Shown one piece after another: positions 45,157 to 55,102 of a stretch of DNA of 64,000 nucleotides. The DNA comes from Balneola sp. (GTDB lineage Bacteria; Bacteroidota; Rhodothermia; Balneolales; Balneolaceae). Each line of letters begins with the position of its first letter. Within the stretch, counting starts at the first letter, position 1. Location of the stretch: positions 1 through 64,000 of the forward strand of contig NZMW01000012.1 of the NCBI GenBank assembly GCA_002694685.1, in the 5' to 3' direction. Position numbers and translations under genes: made by a program. Under the pieces are notes generated by a model that was given only the letters and a program-made list of their open reading frames with translations, did no database searches and was not told the DNA's origin.

Positions 45157-45295
45157 TGACAAAAGCCCGTCTCATGCCAAATTTTAGGGGAATAGCAGCT
45201 TTTTTTACTTTTACTGAGTCCATAATCTTCTGCATTTCTTTGCCTAATGTTTTCAAGATATCATCATTGTATTAGGGCTTTGGAGAGCCTCCTCA

Positions 45296-45538
45296 ATGCT
45301 GACTTCATCCGTGCATCTGGAACCTCATCTTGGTCGCAAAGGATATTTTGTGCTTTTCGGCTTGAGCTTTGCAGCAAGTATTTTTCTTGAATGGGTTGCC
45401 ATTTTTCTTAACCTGTGGGAATATACTTCTGCGATGCCTGTGCTAAATATTTTTTCTTATGAGGTTGGCTTATCGCCGATTGTTCAAATTACGGTTCTTC
45501 CCGCTCTGAGCATTTACCTTGCTTCAAAGCAAAGCTAA
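45296..45538 (+). pseudogene. Fragment of a membrane protein gene
   Basis: About 80 residues with two hydrophobic segments (FVLFGLSFAASIFLEWVAIF and PIVQITVLPALSIYLA) are open. The initial ten residues do not look like a natural N-terminus, and the size is small for such a membrane protein, so it is probably the surviving 3' part of a longer gene. It marks the likely right edge of the island. Confidence 0.45.
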
Positions 45539-45704
45539 AATTTCACGTGTATAAAACAATAAACAAGCTTCTAAAACTTATGGGCAATAACTACCTAAGG
45601 TTCAGTTTTTAAGTTTAACTGCAAAATTTGATATCTTTAAAACATAATTATGTAAGATGTTTTGTAGCTGATAGTCTATTATTAGTATTCACAAAATTTT
45701 AGCT

Positions 45705-46169
45705 TTGCTTAAAAAAATCCACAAAACAAAGATTTATAAAATCTCAGCCCGACTTCTGCTGATCATATTTGCTATGCATGTGTTAAGTGTGCATAGTCTG
45801 GCAGAGTCATTGGTGTATTGTTTTGAAGATAATGGCGATGTAAATGTTGAATCAAAGGCAGAGCTTGGACTATTCTTCAATAGTGAGGCTGAAGTTCACG
45901 AAAATGATGGTCATGATCACGAACAAGAAACCATATTTCACCAAGATGGTGATCACCACAGAGATGTTCCTATTTCGTTACTCTGTGCCAAAGAAGACAA
46001 GCTGAATCGCTTTGACCAACAAAAGACAGTTGCTGATCTTAAACGAGCTGTTTTTCAAAAAAGTGAGATCACTCCGGCCTCCCGTTCCCTTCAGCAAACT
46101 ATTTTCTTACCGCCGGTTATAGAAAATTCTATCACCACCAATCTACAGACCGTAGTACTTCTGAATTAG
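45705..46169 (+). CDS. Secreted His-rich protein upstream of the Czc-like operon
   Basis: The frame begins at TTG 45705 (an ATG at about 45774 is an alternative). It has a signal peptide-like N-terminus (about 15-33, ARLLLIIFAMHVLSVHSLAE) and an acidic, His-rich middle (HENDGHDHEQETIFHQDGDHHRD, about 64-88; two close runs). Such small periplasmic proteins precede metal-efflux RND operons in Bacteroidota-type phyla and may bind or sense metal. It is followed by the TolC-like gene 118 bases later. The 60308-60739 protein may play the same role for the second pump. Confidence 0.65.
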   Translation: MLKKIHKTKIYKISARLLLIIFAMHVLSVHSLAESLVYCFEDNGDVNVESKAELGLFFNSEAEVHENDGHDHEQETIFHQDGDHHRDVPISLLCAKEDKLNRFDQQKTVADLKRAVFQKSEITPASRSLQQTIFLPPVIENSITTNLQTVVLLN

Positions 46170-46287
46170 GCCATACAGCCCCTCCTATACCTAATTCACA
46201 TTGAGAATGCCCTTCATACTTCACAGGATCATAGTATCCCGTGCGCATTTCTCATCAATCTACAACAGCTAAAAGGCTGAATACTAC

Positions 46288-47658
46288 ATGTCAAAATTTA
46301 TCAAAACGATGCTGCTCATCGGCACGCTCGTGCTTGCTGCCGGTTGCGCCAGCGAACGAACGGTACTTCAAACACCATCTGAAAGCACGCTTATAGAACA
46401 TGAATCCGAGGACTATTCTTCTCAGATTCTAAACAGAAATTTAAACTCTTCGGCCAATTCGATTACTATTGGCGACACGCTGAGCTATCGAACGGCACTG
46501 GCTAAAACGCTCCTCGAAAACCCCGGTCTGCAAAGTTATGCCTGGCAAGTTCGGGTTAAGGAAGCCGAGCGCATTCAAGCTGCTTTGTTGCCCAATCCGG
46601 AACTGGAAGCCGAAATGGAAAACTTTGGAGGAACCGGCCCTTTTGAAGGCTATGATTCCAGGGAAACCACAATAAGGCTCAGCCAAAAAGTTCTCTTAGG
46701 GGCTGATCGGATGAAACGGAAACGACTGGCCGGTTTAAGCACTGAGCTCGCCGGGTGGGATTACGAAACCCAGCGTTTAAATACGCTCACCGGACTCACA
46801 CAAGCTTATACGTCCGCTTTGGAAGCCCAACTGCAATGGGAACAACAAAAAGAGTTATTAGATGTTGCCCGACAATTTTATGAAAGCGTGTCGGCGCAAG
46901 TCGAAGCCGGGAAAGTTTCAAAACTGGAGCAGACCAAAGCCCAAGTGGAACTCTCTCGTGCACGCATAGATCTGGAAAACAGGCGCAATTCGATGCAATC
47001 CGCTTTTACCACACTGGCCTCATTTTGGGGAAGTGATCAGGTATCATTCTCAGTATTGTCAGGAGAGTTAGGGATGCCGGATTCTATTCCAGACTACCAA
47101 TACGTGGCCGAATTTATAGAGCAAAACCCGGATGTAGCTCGCTGGACTACCGAGATTCAGCAACGGGAAGCTTCCCTTTCGTATGAGCGATCCAAAGCCA
47201 TTCCTGATATAAAAATCAGCGGCGGGTATCGCTGGATGGAAGATCTTGGAGCTGAAGCTGCTTTGGTTGGTGTTTCTATCCCTCTTCCATTTTTTGATCG
47301 CAACCAAGGGAATGTAAAGGCGGCTCGTTATGAGCTCAACCTTGCGGAAACGGTGCGGGAGTCTGCCAGGATTGAGGTGCAAAAAGCCCTTCAAAATAGC
47401 TATAACAAGTTACAAGCTGCTTTATATGAGGCCGAACAACTTCAAGCTGAAGTCTTGCCCGGAGCCCAAACGGCTTATAAAGCTGCCCAAGCCGGCTACC
47501 GGCAGGGCAAGTTTGATTTTCTGGAAGTACTGGATGCCCAGCGAACTTTATTTACCAGCCGGACCCGCTACGTACAAGCGCTGGCTGAACTGAACCGTGC
47601 CATCGCACAAGTTGAGCGACTAATCGGCACGCCTTTGAATGAAATTTCTACCAACTAA
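46288..47658 (+). CDS. czcC: CzcC-like outer-membrane efflux factor (TolC family)
   Basis: The 456-residue protein has a lipoprotein signal (LAAGC, Cys at about 19) and two TolC-type repeats rich in long coiled-coil helices (about 70-260 and 270-450). It would be the outer-membrane exit duct of the tripartite pump whose other genes follow immediately: the membrane-fusion gene begins 20 bases before its stop. The length matches CzcC-type factors. Metal selectivity cannot be read from it. Confidence 0.88.
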   Translation: MSKFIKTMLLIGTLVLAAGCASERTVLQTPSESTLIEHESEDYSSQILNRNLNSSANSITIGDTLSYRTALAKTLLENPGLQSYAWQVRVKEAERIQAALLPNPELEAEMENFGGTGPFEGYDSRETTIRLSQKVLLGADRMKRKRLAGLSTELAGWDYETQRLNTLTGLTQAYTSALEAQLQWEQQKELLDVARQFYESVSAQVEAGKVSKLEQTKAQVELSRARIDLENRRNSMQSAFTTLASFWGSDQVSFSVLSGELGMPDSIPDYQYVAEFIEQNPDVARWTTEIQQREASLSYERSKAIPDIKISGGYRWMEDLGAEAALVGVSIPLPFFDRNQGNVKAARYELNLAETVRESARIEVQKALQNSYNKLQAALYEAEQLQAEVLPGAQTAYKAAQAGYRQGKFDFLEVLDAQRTLFTSRTRYVQALAELNRAIAQVERLIGTPLNEISTN

Positions 47659-48952
47659 TTATTTGAACCCCATGAAACAGAGACTAAAAACAATGAAGAT
47701 CATTAACGTATTACTTCCGGTGTGGATGTTGCTTTTGAGTGGAGTCGTTATAAGCGGCTGTAGTTCTCAAAATGAATCCACTCCTCAAACAGAAAACCAT
47801 GCCACTGCTGATGAACACGGTAGTGAAGAAACACAACATACAGAGGAAGAAGGTGAACATTCGGAGGAAGAGAGTGAAGGACCCGGTGAAGTTCACCTTT
47901 CTGAAGAGCAAATGGCTTCCCTCAATATAAATGTAGATACCCTGAAAGCCGGAAGTGCAAGCTCCGTAATTCAACGGCCTGCCAGTGTGATGTACGATAT
48001 GGATCGCATTGCAAAAGTGGGTCCGCGTATTGAGGCCAAAGTGGTTAAAGTGCTTAAAGATTTGGGGGATTACGTGGAAGAAGGCGAGCCCATTGCACAA
48101 ATGAGCAGCGTTGGACTTGGCAAGATCAAAGCCAATTACATTCGTCTCAGAGCGGCCATGAAGAAGGAGGAAGCCCACTTTAAGCGTGAGCAAAATTTGT
48201 ATGAACAGGATATCTCCAGTCAGGCTGAGCTGTTGCAGGCCGAATTGGAATATGAACAAGCGAAAGCAGAGCTTGATGCCGCCTCTGAAGCGTTGCGTTT
48301 ATACGGATTATCCCATAATGATATCCAAAATATTAAGGCCGGAAGTGAGATTCCGCTTTCTTATTTCTACCTGAGCAGTCCCTTGAGTGGTACCATTCAG
48401 GAGCGAGACCTTTCTCCCGGACAGACTATCAGCCCCAGTGAAACGCCGGTTCATGTAGCCGACTTGTCTAAGGTTTGGGTGATGATAGACGGATATGAGC
48501 AAGATATTCGCTATCTGGAAACCGGACAGGGTGTTGAGCTTTCCATACGAAGCACTCCTGGAACCACCTTTGAGGGAACGACCGACTGGATCTCGTACGA
48601 GCTGGAAAAAGAAACCCGAACCATGCCCGTACGTGCGCTTTTTGATAATCCTGAGGGACAGCTCCGTGCCGGTATGTTTGGTACCGCTCGCATCTACACC
48701 AATTCAAAGGAAACCGCTGCGCTCATTCCGGTGGGTGCTGTTCAGCAAATCGAAGGCACCGACCGTGTTTTTGTGCCTGGTGAAGAGCCCGGAAGTTTTC
48801 GTCCGGTAGCCGTAACCCTTGGAAATGAACGAGATGGTTTCGTGGAAGTGCTTTCCGGTTTAACACCTGGACAAGCAGCCGTAGTTTCCGGGGCTTTTGA
48901 CCTGAAATCAGCTCTTACCGCCGCAACCCGGAGTGCAGATCATGGCCACTAA
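47639..48952 (+). CDS. czcB: CzcB-like RND periplasmic adaptor
   Basis: The first ATG gives 437 residues, but a start at 47672 or 47693 fits a lipoprotein signal better (VVISGC). A His/Glu-rich stretch (about 55-85, ADEHGSEETQHTEEEGEHSEE; in two parts) may bind metal. Then come the biotinyl-lipoyl-like half motifs (VGPRIEAKVVKVLKDLGDYVEEG and SSPLSGTIQERDLSPGQTI), a coiled-coil hairpin and a beta-barrel domain, as in CzcB/CusB-type adaptors. It would bridge pump and outer-membrane duct and deliver metal. Confidence 0.9.
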   Translation: MKFLPTNYLNPMKQRLKTMKIINVLLPVWMLLLSGVVISGCSSQNESTPQTENHATADEHGSEETQHTEEEGEHSEEESEGPGEVHLSEEQMASLNINVDTLKAGSASSVIQRPASVMYDMDRIAKVGPRIEAKVVKVLKDLGDYVEEGEPIAQMSSVGLGKIKANYIRLRAAMKKEEAHFKREQNLYEQDISSQAELLQAELEYEQAKAELDAASEALRLYGLSHNDIQNIKAGSEIPLSYFYLSSPLSGTIQERDLSPGQTISPSETPVHVADLSKVWVMIDGYEQDIRYLETGQGVELSIRSTPGTTFEGTTDWISYELEKETRTMPVRALFDNPEGQLRAGMFGTARIYTNSKETAALIPVGAVQQIEGTDRVFVPGEEPGSFRPVAVTLGNERDGFVEVLSGLTPGQAAVVSGAFDLKSALTAATRSADHGH

Positions 48953-48995
48953 TGCAGATCAGATCAACAAAATTATCACCCTGAATATTTGACCT

Positions 48996-51900
48996 ATGCT
49001 TGAACAAATAATTGATAAAGTATTAAAGAACCGGCTAACCATCTTTATTTTGGTAGCCGCGGTAGCGCTCTATGGCTACTTTTCCTTTCGGGATGTACCC
49101 ATAGATTCCTTTCCCGACGTTTCACCCACACTCGTGCAGGTGTTTACTTCCAGTCCGGGACTTTCTCCGGTAGATGTGGAAACCCAGATCAGTTACCCCA
49201 TCGAGATCTCCATGTATGGATTGCCGAAGCTGGACCGGGTGCAAAGCACCTCCATTTTCGGGCTTTCCAGAGTGAATATTTATTTTGAGGAAGGAACCGA
49301 TATTTACTTTGCCCGGCGATTAGTCAACGAACGACTGTCGCAGGCCAAAAACGAGATACCGGACGGACTTGGTGAACCCCAACTTGGCCCTATCACCACC
49401 GGCCTTGGAACGGTGTTGATGTATGAGGTCAAGAATAAAGAAGGCTACGACCACTCCCTGATGGATATCCGTACCGCTCAGGATTGGATCGTAAAACCGC
49501 AGCTGCGAACAGTACCTGGCGTAACCGGCGTGCTGTCAATTGGCGGGGATGTTAGACAGTTCCAGGTCAAAGCTGATATGAACGCGCTGGTTTCCCGCGG
49601 TCTTACCCTTGAAGATCTCGAAGGCGCACTCAATAAAAATAATCGTACAGTTGGAGCCTCTTTTCTGGAACGCGGAGGAGAAGAATACCTGGTGCGCGGT
49701 TATGGCTGGATTCAACCCGATTCTGCCGGGATCAACGACATCAGGAATGTGATTGTATCTAACGAAAACGGCACTCCGGTGTATGTGAAAGATGTAGCTG
49801 AAGTGGCATTTGGCTCGGAAATCAAGCGAGGAACACTGGTTGCCAACGGGGAAGAATCGGTGGGCGGTTTTGTGTTGAAACTCATCGGAACCAACACACA
49901 GGACTTGCTGGCCGAAATGGATAATAAAGTGGATGCCATTAATAGCGCCCTCCCCGAAGGGATGATCATGGAAACCTTTTATTCTCAAGGTGAACTCGTA
50001 GAAAAAGCCGTGGGTACAGTTACCAATGCCCTCTACATCGGAGCCATTCTGGTGCTCATCGTGCTGTACTTTTTTATGGGAGATATCCGATCCACGTTGA
50101 TCATTATTTCCACGGTTCCCATCGCCTTTTTGATTGCTTTCATAGGGATGAAATGGCTGGGTATATCGGCCAACCTAATGAGTCTTGGTGGACTGGCAAT
50201 AAGCATCGGGATGATTGGTGACAGCGCCACGGTAATTGTGGAAAACACGTACAGGCTGCTTGAGGAGCGAAAAGAAGGAAATGTGTCCCTAACACGGATT
50301 GTGAGTGAAGCCGCGCGTGAAGTCATTCGACCGGTCTTTTTCGCTACCAGCATTATCATCATTGTATTTCTGCCACTCTTCTCGCTTGAAGGTGTGGAAG
50401 GAAAGATGTTCAAACCGCTGGCTTATACCATTACCTTTGCGCTGTTCGGAGCCATCTTTTTAGCGCTGACGTACATTCCTATTATCTCCAGCTTCATCCT
50501 TCCCGAAAAAGGCATGGACAAGGAACCCTGGTTGGTACGTACGCTCAAAAAATGGAGTGAACCGTTGATCGAGAAGACCTCCAAATATCCTAAAATGGTA
50601 TTTGGTGCCGCTCTTGTTCTCTTTGCCGGAAGCATGGCCATCTTTCCGTTTTTAGGAACCGAGTTTCAGCCCACTTTACGAGAAGGTACCTACGCCGTTC
50701 GTTCGGTATTACCACCGGGGGCCAATCTTCCAACCACTACCGAATACTCCAAGCGGCTTCAGGAATCGATGCTAACCTTTCCTGAAGTAGAAAGCGTCTA
50801 TTCGCGTGTTGGTCGTGCTGAAGTTGGTGGAGATCCTGAGCCGGTGAACGTGGTCTTCAACGTGGTGAATTTGAAACCGTTGGACGCATGGGAATGGGGA
50901 CGTGATTACGAAGAACTTCAGACCGCGATGGCAGAAAAACTATCCGAGGATCTACCCGGCGTTTCTTCCAATTTCTCCCAACCTATTCAGCTTCGTACTG
51001 ATGAGCTGCTAAGCGGCGTTCGGGCCCAAGTGGTTGTGAGTTTATATGGCGATGACCTGGATGTGCTGGCTGAAAAAGCAGGTGAAATCCAGGCCATTGC
51101 TGAAGGTGTGGAAGGAGCTGTAGATGTCCGCGCCCAGCAACAAGGCGGCAAACCGCAAATCCTGGTTCGTCCGGATCGTGAGCAGTTGGCCCGGCTGGGA
51201 ATTAGCATGGATGACTTCCTTAACACCGTAGAAACCGGGATCGGTGGATCGGTATCCGGGCAAGTCTTCGAAGGCATCCGACGCTTCGATATCTTTGTTC
51301 GCCTACAGGAATCTCAGCGAACCCACATTGACCAGGTTCGCGATCTACCCATCCGTACGGCTAAAGGAGCATTGGTTCCGCTGTCACAAATAGCCGATGT
51401 GGAAGTCTTTACCGGACCAAAGCAGATCTCCCGAAATAAAGCCAGTCGCCGAACCTATGTACAGCTTAACGTGAGAGGACGAGACATGGGAAGCGTAGTC
51501 AGTGAAATTCAGCAAAAGGTGGCTGAGCAGGTCGAACTACCGGCAGGATATTTCACCGAATACGGCGGACAGTTTGAAAATCAACAGCGGGCGATGGCGC
51601 GGTTGTATGTAGTGGTTCCCATTACGCTGGGACTCATTTTTTTCATGCTGTTTTCCACCTTCAGTAGCTGGAAATACGCTGTGCTCATCTTCCTGAATAT
51701 ACCCTTTGCCACTATCGGTGGTATTGTAGCGCTTTGGGTGTCCGGTCTCTACTTGTCCGTGCCGGCAGCCGTGGGTTTTATCGCCATCTTTGGTATCGCG
51801 GTACTCAATGGCGTGGTGCTGGTTTCCTACATCAACCAACTTCGGGAGGAAGGACTTGAAACCCACAAGGCCGTTGTTAAAGCGGCGTTATTACGTCTTC

Positions 51901-52100
51901 GCCCTGTACTCATGACGGCCTTGACCACCGGTCTCGGACTGATTCCGTTGCTACTGGCAAACGATATCGGCTCGAATGTGCAACGTCCTCTGGCAGCCGT
52001 GGTAGTTGGTGGTCTGGTAACATCGACTCTGCTTACACTGGTGGTATTACCCACTATCTACAAGTGGTTCGCTGAACCAGTAGAACACGTTGAACTGTAA
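48996..52100 (+). CDS. czcA: CzcA/CusA-like heavy-metal efflux RND pump
   Basis: The 1034-residue protein has 12 membrane segments and two large periplasmic loops in the HME-RND order (VPIDSFPDVSPTLVQVFT, then SGLSRV-like FGLSRVNIYFEEGTDIYFAR). The TM4 region reads SIGMIGDSATVIVENTYRL: the proton-relay Asp of the D408 type is present, while the Asp at the 402-type position is Ser, as in part of the CzcA family. It exports divalent or monovalent metal ions by proton antiport. It is third in the operon. Confidence 0.93.
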   Translation: MLEQIIDKVLKNRLTIFILVAAVALYGYFSFRDVPIDSFPDVSPTLVQVFTSSPGLSPVDVETQISYPIEISMYGLPKLDRVQSTSIFGLSRVNIYFEEGTDIYFARRLVNERLSQAKNEIPDGLGEPQLGPITTGLGTVLMYEVKNKEGYDHSLMDIRTAQDWIVKPQLRTVPGVTGVLSIGGDVRQFQVKADMNALVSRGLTLEDLEGALNKNNRTVGASFLERGGEEYLVRGYGWIQPDSAGINDIRNVIVSNENGTPVYVKDVAEVAFGSEIKRGTLVANGEESVGGFVLKLIGTNTQDLLAEMDNKVDAINSALPEGMIMETFYSQGELVEKAVGTVTNALYIGAILVLIVLYFFMGDIRSTLIIISTVPIAFLIAFIGMKWLGISANLMSLGGLAISIGMIGDSATVIVENTYRLLEERKEGNVSLTRIVSEAAREVIRPVFFATSIIIIVFLPLFSLEGVEGKMFKPLAYTITFALFGAIFLALTYIPIISSFILPEKGMDKEPWLVRTLKKWSEPLIEKTSKYPKMVFGAALVLFAGSMAIFPFLGTEFQPTLREGTYAVRSVLPPGANLPTTTEYSKRLQESMLTFPEVESVYSRVGRAEVGGDPEPVNVVFNVVNLKPLDAWEWGRDYEELQTAMAEKLSEDLPGVSSNFSQPIQLRTDELLSGVRAQVVVSLYGDDLDVLAEKAGEIQAIAEGVEGAVDVRAQQQGGKPQILVRPDREQLARLGISMDDFLNTVETGIGGSVSGQVFEGIRRFDIFVRLQESQRTHIDQVRDLPIRTAKGALVPLSQIADVEVFTGPKQISRNKASRRTYVQLNVRGRDMGSVVSEIQQKVAEQVELPAGYFTEYGGQFENQQRAMARLYVVVPITLGLIFFMLFSTFSSWKYAVLIFLNIPFATIGGIVALWVSGLYLSVPAAVGFIAIFGIAVLNGVVLVSYINQLREEGLETHKAVVKAALLRLRPVLMTALTTGLGLIPLLLANDIGSNVQRPLAAVVVGGLVTSTLLTLVVLPTIYKWFAEPVEHVEL

Positions 52101-52165
52101 TTATAAATAGATACAAACCTTCAAGGTATTTGAAACCTTGGAGGTTTCATTAAAACCAACTTACT

Positions 52166-52486
52166 ATGAAAGAGATTAAAGCATTTATTCGTACCAACAT
52201 GATTGATTACGTCATTGATGGCCTTGAAGCCTTACCAGAACCGCCTGGTATAACCTTATCGGATGTGCGGGGATGGGGGCACGTTAAAGCCGAAGATAAA
52301 GCACGGCTCACCAACCGTATAAAACTGGAAACCGTTGTTCCCGATGAACGGGTTGCTGAAATTATTGATACGATCATCCAAAAAGGAAAAACGGGCAATT
52401 CGGGTGATGGCAAAATATTTATATCCGAAGTAGATAAAGCTATAAGAATTCGAACTGGGGAAATCGACGATGAAGTGATTCGATAG
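52166..52486 (+). CDS. PII-like (GlnB-family) regulator
   Basis: The 106-residue protein fits the PII fold: KEIKAFIRTNMIDYVIDGLEAL at the start, the T-loop region with VRGWGHVK (about 33-40), and the C-terminal IIDTIIQKGKTGNSGDGKIFISEVDKAIRIRTGE (two adjacent motifs) that forms the nucleotide-binding B-loop. PII-like proteins next to metal-efflux RND genes are a known arrangement and may modulate transport or sense metal or nucleotide. It follows the pump gene by 65 bases on the same strand. Confidence 0.87.
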   Translation: MKEIKAFIRTNMIDYVIDGLEALPEPPGITLSDVRGWGHVKAEDKARLTNRIKLETVVPDERVAEIIDTIIQKGKTGNSGDGKIFISEVDKAIRIRTGEIDDEVIR

Positions 52487-52639
52487 GCTAAGATTACATC
52501 ACTTTATACCCCAAGATTGCTGCCATTTGACCGTGGCAGTAGTCATCTGAAATTATATTCGTGATAACAATGAACTGCGATTTGAAATGCACCGCTTAAT
52601 TGTTGTTACAACAGCAACTTTTTAAACATAACTTTGACC

Positions 52640-53206
52640 ATGGAAGAACAAATTTTTCGTATAAAAAATATGGTGTGTGAACATTGCGGAGAAGTACTGG
52701 AGAGTAAATTAAACGAAGCTGGTTTTGTAATAGAATCAATGAGGTTGGGTGCTATAAAGCTCCAAGAACCGGTGAACCGGCAACAGTTTATCAAACTAAC
52801 AAATATTGTTCATCAAAATGGATTTGAAATTATAAGTGATAAAAGCAGTCAGTTGGTGGAACAAATCAAACATCTGATTCTTGAGATCATTTATGGCCGG
52901 AATAAACTGGAGGGTAATCTGTCGGAGTATATAGTGGAGAACATTCACAAAGACTATCAACATCTTAGCAGACTGTTTTCCAGTGTAGAGGGAAAATCTA
53001 TAGAACGATACTTTATTTTACAGAAGATTGAGCGATCTAAAGAATTGATTGTTTATGGAGAGCAAAATTTAAGTGAGATTGCTTTCGAGCTTGGTTATAG
53101 CAGTCAACAGCACTTCTCTCGTCAATTCAAAAAGGAAACAGGACTATCACCATCTCACTTCAAAGAAATTAAAGAACAAAAAAGAACTTCCATTGATCGC
53201 TTGTAA
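52640..53206 (+). CDS. HMA-AraC fusion regulator
   Basis: Start at ATG 52640 (a second ATG six bases upstream, at 52634, is also possible) gives 188 residues. An HMA-like domain with the MVCEHCGEVL metal motif (about 10-19, C-x2-C) is fused to a C-terminal AraC-type double HTH (about 85-180, LSEIAFELGYSSQQHFSRQFKKETGLSPSHF in two consecutive motifs). The HMA domain is presumed to sense Cu or another soft metal and control the pump and ATPase genes that surround it. This fusion is known in Bacteroidota. The position between the two transport operons fits local regulation. Confidence 0.85.
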   Translation: MEEQIFRIKNMVCEHCGEVLESKLNEAGFVIESMRLGAIKLQEPVNRQQFIKLTNIVHQNGFEIISDKSSQLVEQIKHLILEIIYGRNKLEGNLSEYIVENIHKDYQHLSRLFSSVEGKSIERYFILQKIERSKELIVYGEQNLSEIAFELGYSSQQHFSRQFKKETGLSPSHFKEIKEQKRTSIDRL

Positions 53207-53328
53207 CATAAAATTGCATATAGATATCATACATCTGCAAGATTTTATTGGCGGAAATAGATAGTATATGGGTTGAATATTGGTATAAGAAAATATCATT
53301 ACTGATTAAAAAGGGAGCAATAAATTCT

Positions 53329-53766
53329 ATGGAAATAATGAAAATCGAACTTGGAAAATTATTGAAAAGTGTTTCTGACTCAAGAGATTTTTGCATTGAC
53401 CGGCTGTTAGGCAGCCTAAAAAAACGGGAAGGAATTTTAAACATAAAAAAAAGTGAATCAGTTACAGATAAGCCTCAACTCACCATTTCTTTTGATCCAG
53501 AAATTATTAGTGAACATCAGGTAAAAAGGATGGTCCAGGAAACTGCCAATTCGCTCGATCAAACCTTTGGCCACTTTCAAATTAGATTAAAAGAATTCAC
53601 AGATTCCGAAAAACTTAAGGCTGCTACTTCTGTTCTGAAAAATATGAAAGGAGTTATGAATGTTTTGATCGTACCAACCGGCAGCCTGATTGTTGAATTC
53701 AATAAATATATTACCCAAGAGTCTATTCTAAATGAGATAATTAAGAACTTAAATGTACTAAGCTAA
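53329..53766 (+). CDS. Free-standing relative of the ATPase N-terminal metal domains
   Basis: ATG 53329 with AAGGGAG upstream gives 145 residues. The sequence aligns along its length with the first 145 residues of the P-type ATPase at 55773: DFCIDRLLGSLKKREGI against DQCVSRLTGTLEGREGI, then LTISFDPEIIS against LCIHFDPDFIT, and FGHFQIRL against FGHLLVEV. These are two HMA-like folds in which the canonical C-x2-C is not conserved. It may be a soluble partner or metal carrier for the ATPase. A TTG start farther upstream is unlikely. Confidence 0.7.
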   Translation: MEIMKIELGKLLKSVSDSRDFCIDRLLGSLKKREGILNIKKSESVTDKPQLTISFDPEIISEHQVKRMVQETANSLDQTFGHFQIRLKEFTDSEKLKAATSVLKNMKGVMNVLIVPTGSLIVEFNKYITQESILNEIIKNLNVLS

Positions 53767-53809
53767 ATTTAATGAGTGGGTACTTTTGTGAACAAAAGGC
53801 ACAATTATC

Positions 53810-54463
53810 ATGGACTATGAAATACTTTCAAAAAAACAAATAAAAGAAATCTACAGTGATTGGGCGGACCGATACGATCTTTCACTTTGGTTGTTCAACC
53901 TGATTGGTTTTCAGTATCAGTTTTACAGAAGAGAAGCTATTAAAGGATTATCGCTAAAACTGGGAGATACTGTTATTGACTTGGGATGTGGTACAGGACT
54001 AAATTTTTCCATACTCCAGCGAATGGTTGGATACAAAGGCACGATCATTGGAGTTGACTTATCGGAATCGATGTTAGATAAAGCACAGAAACGGGTAAGA
54101 CGACACGGTTGGAAAAATGTGCAACTGGTTGAGTCAGATATGGCTGATTTTGCTATTCCAGAACATACGGATGCTGTGCTTTCTACTGCTGCATTAACTA
54201 TGTCGCCAAAATATGATCAAATCATACAGTACGTTGCTAATGAATTAAAACCGGGCAAACGGATGTCTATTTTTGAATTCAAAAAACCGGAAAAGTGGCC
54301 TGAATGGTTAGTAGATGTCACTCTTTCATTACTGAAAACCTATGGAGTACGAAAGGCTCACACGAAAAGAACTCCATGGAAATCTATGGAACAGCATTTT
54401 CAGCAATCAGAAATGAAGGAGTATTACTTCGGAGCTGTTTATGTTTGTTCCGGAACAGCTTGA
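53810..54463 (+). CDS. Class I SAM-dependent methyltransferase (UbiE-like)
   Basis: The 217-residue protein has motif I DLGCGTGLNFSIL (about 58-70), motif II near GVDLSESMLDKA, and motif post-I/III ESDMADFAIP. The fold is that of ubiquinone/menaquinone-type or small-molecule methyltransferases. The metal cluster around it suggests a substrate such as arsenite or another metalloid is possible but there is no conserved Cys set of ArsM. It ends in TGA and is convergent with the rhomboid gene, with only 18 bases between the two stops. Confidence 0.82.
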   Translation: MDYEILSKKQIKEIYSDWADRYDLSLWLFNLIGFQYQFYRREAIKGLSLKLGDTVIDLGCGTGLNFSILQRMVGYKGTIIGVDLSESMLDKAQKRVRRHGWKNVQLVESDMADFAIPEHTDAVLSTAALTMSPKYDQIIQYVANELKPGKRMSIFEFKKPEKWPEWLVDVTLSLLKTYGVRKAHTKRTPWKSMEQHFQQSEMKEYYFGAVYVCSGTA

Positions 54464-54481
54464 ATATAAAAGCTTTATCTA

Positions 54482-55102
54482 TTACCCTGGCCTCTTTAGT
54501 CCCCAAAATTTAATTAAGGCGTACCCAAATAGCATTCCACCCAGATGTGCAAAATTGGCTACTCCGGCCTGTGTGCCAAATACTCCGTTCATTAGCTCAA
54601 TGCCTCCAAATATGGCTACAAAATATTTGGCTTTAATGGGTATAGGAGGAATAAGAAGAACGATATAACGATTTGGAAACATCATGCCAAAGGCAAGCAA
54701 AATTCCATAAACCGCCCCCGATGCGCCAACAGTAGGAACGTTGGCATTTACAAATATCAATTGAATAATTGCAGCCCCAATTCCTGTTATAAAATAATAG
54801 ATAGTAAATCGCTTAGAACCCCAATAGTTTTCAATAGCTTGACCAAACATCCATAGTGCAAAGAGATTGAAAAAGATGTGTGCAAACCCAGCGTGCAGGA
54901 AGAGATAGCTCATCGGCTGCCATATTTCAAACTTTCCGGATTCGAGAGGCCAAAGTGCCCCCAATTGGTATAGAAAGTTACCTAAACCCGGAATATTCAA
55001 CCCTATGAAAACCAACGCGTTTATGATAAGTAAGTTTTTAACCGCGGTTGGGAATACAGAAAATTGTGAGTTTGGTTGATATTGATCGTTTTGATAATTC
55101 AA
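54482..55102 (-). CDS. Rhomboid family intramembrane serine protease
   Basis: The 206-residue protein has six membrane segments. The catalytic Ser lies in GASGAVYGILLAF (about 127-139), and the catalytic His in FAHLGGMLFGYALI (about 187-200); HAGFAHIFFNLFALW (about 70-84) is the conserved loop and TM2. It would cleave transmembrane substrates. It is the only minus-strand gene in the metal cluster and may not be functionally tied to it. Confidence 0.9.
   Translation of the reverse strand: MNYQNDQYQPNSQFSVFPTAVKNLLIINALVFIGLNIPGLGNFLYQLGALWPLESGKFEIWQPMSYLFLHAGFAHIFFNLFALWMFGQAIENYWGSKRFTIYYFITGIGAAIIQLIFVNANVPTVGASGAVYGILLAFGMMFPNRYIVLLIPPIPIKAKYFVAIFGGIELMNGVFGTQAGVANFAHLGGMLFGYALIKFWGLKRPG

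Larger units (their letters stand above)
24809..45160. mobile_element. Composite genomic island at tRNA-Asn
   Basis: The left edge is the recombinase gene overlapping tRNA-Asn. Contents are defence genes, phage/plasmid-like replication and recombination genes, TGA-recoded block B and a cluster of large ATPases. The right edge is estimated at the fragmentary membrane gene near 45296, which looks like it was cut. No second att copy could be identified, as expected for the short cores of serine recombinases. It may contain several elements nested together. Confidence 0.6.

Noticed and set aside
48996-52100. Multiple minus-strand reading frames within the pump gene
   Set aside because: They are antisense shadows of a strong, full-length RND gene.
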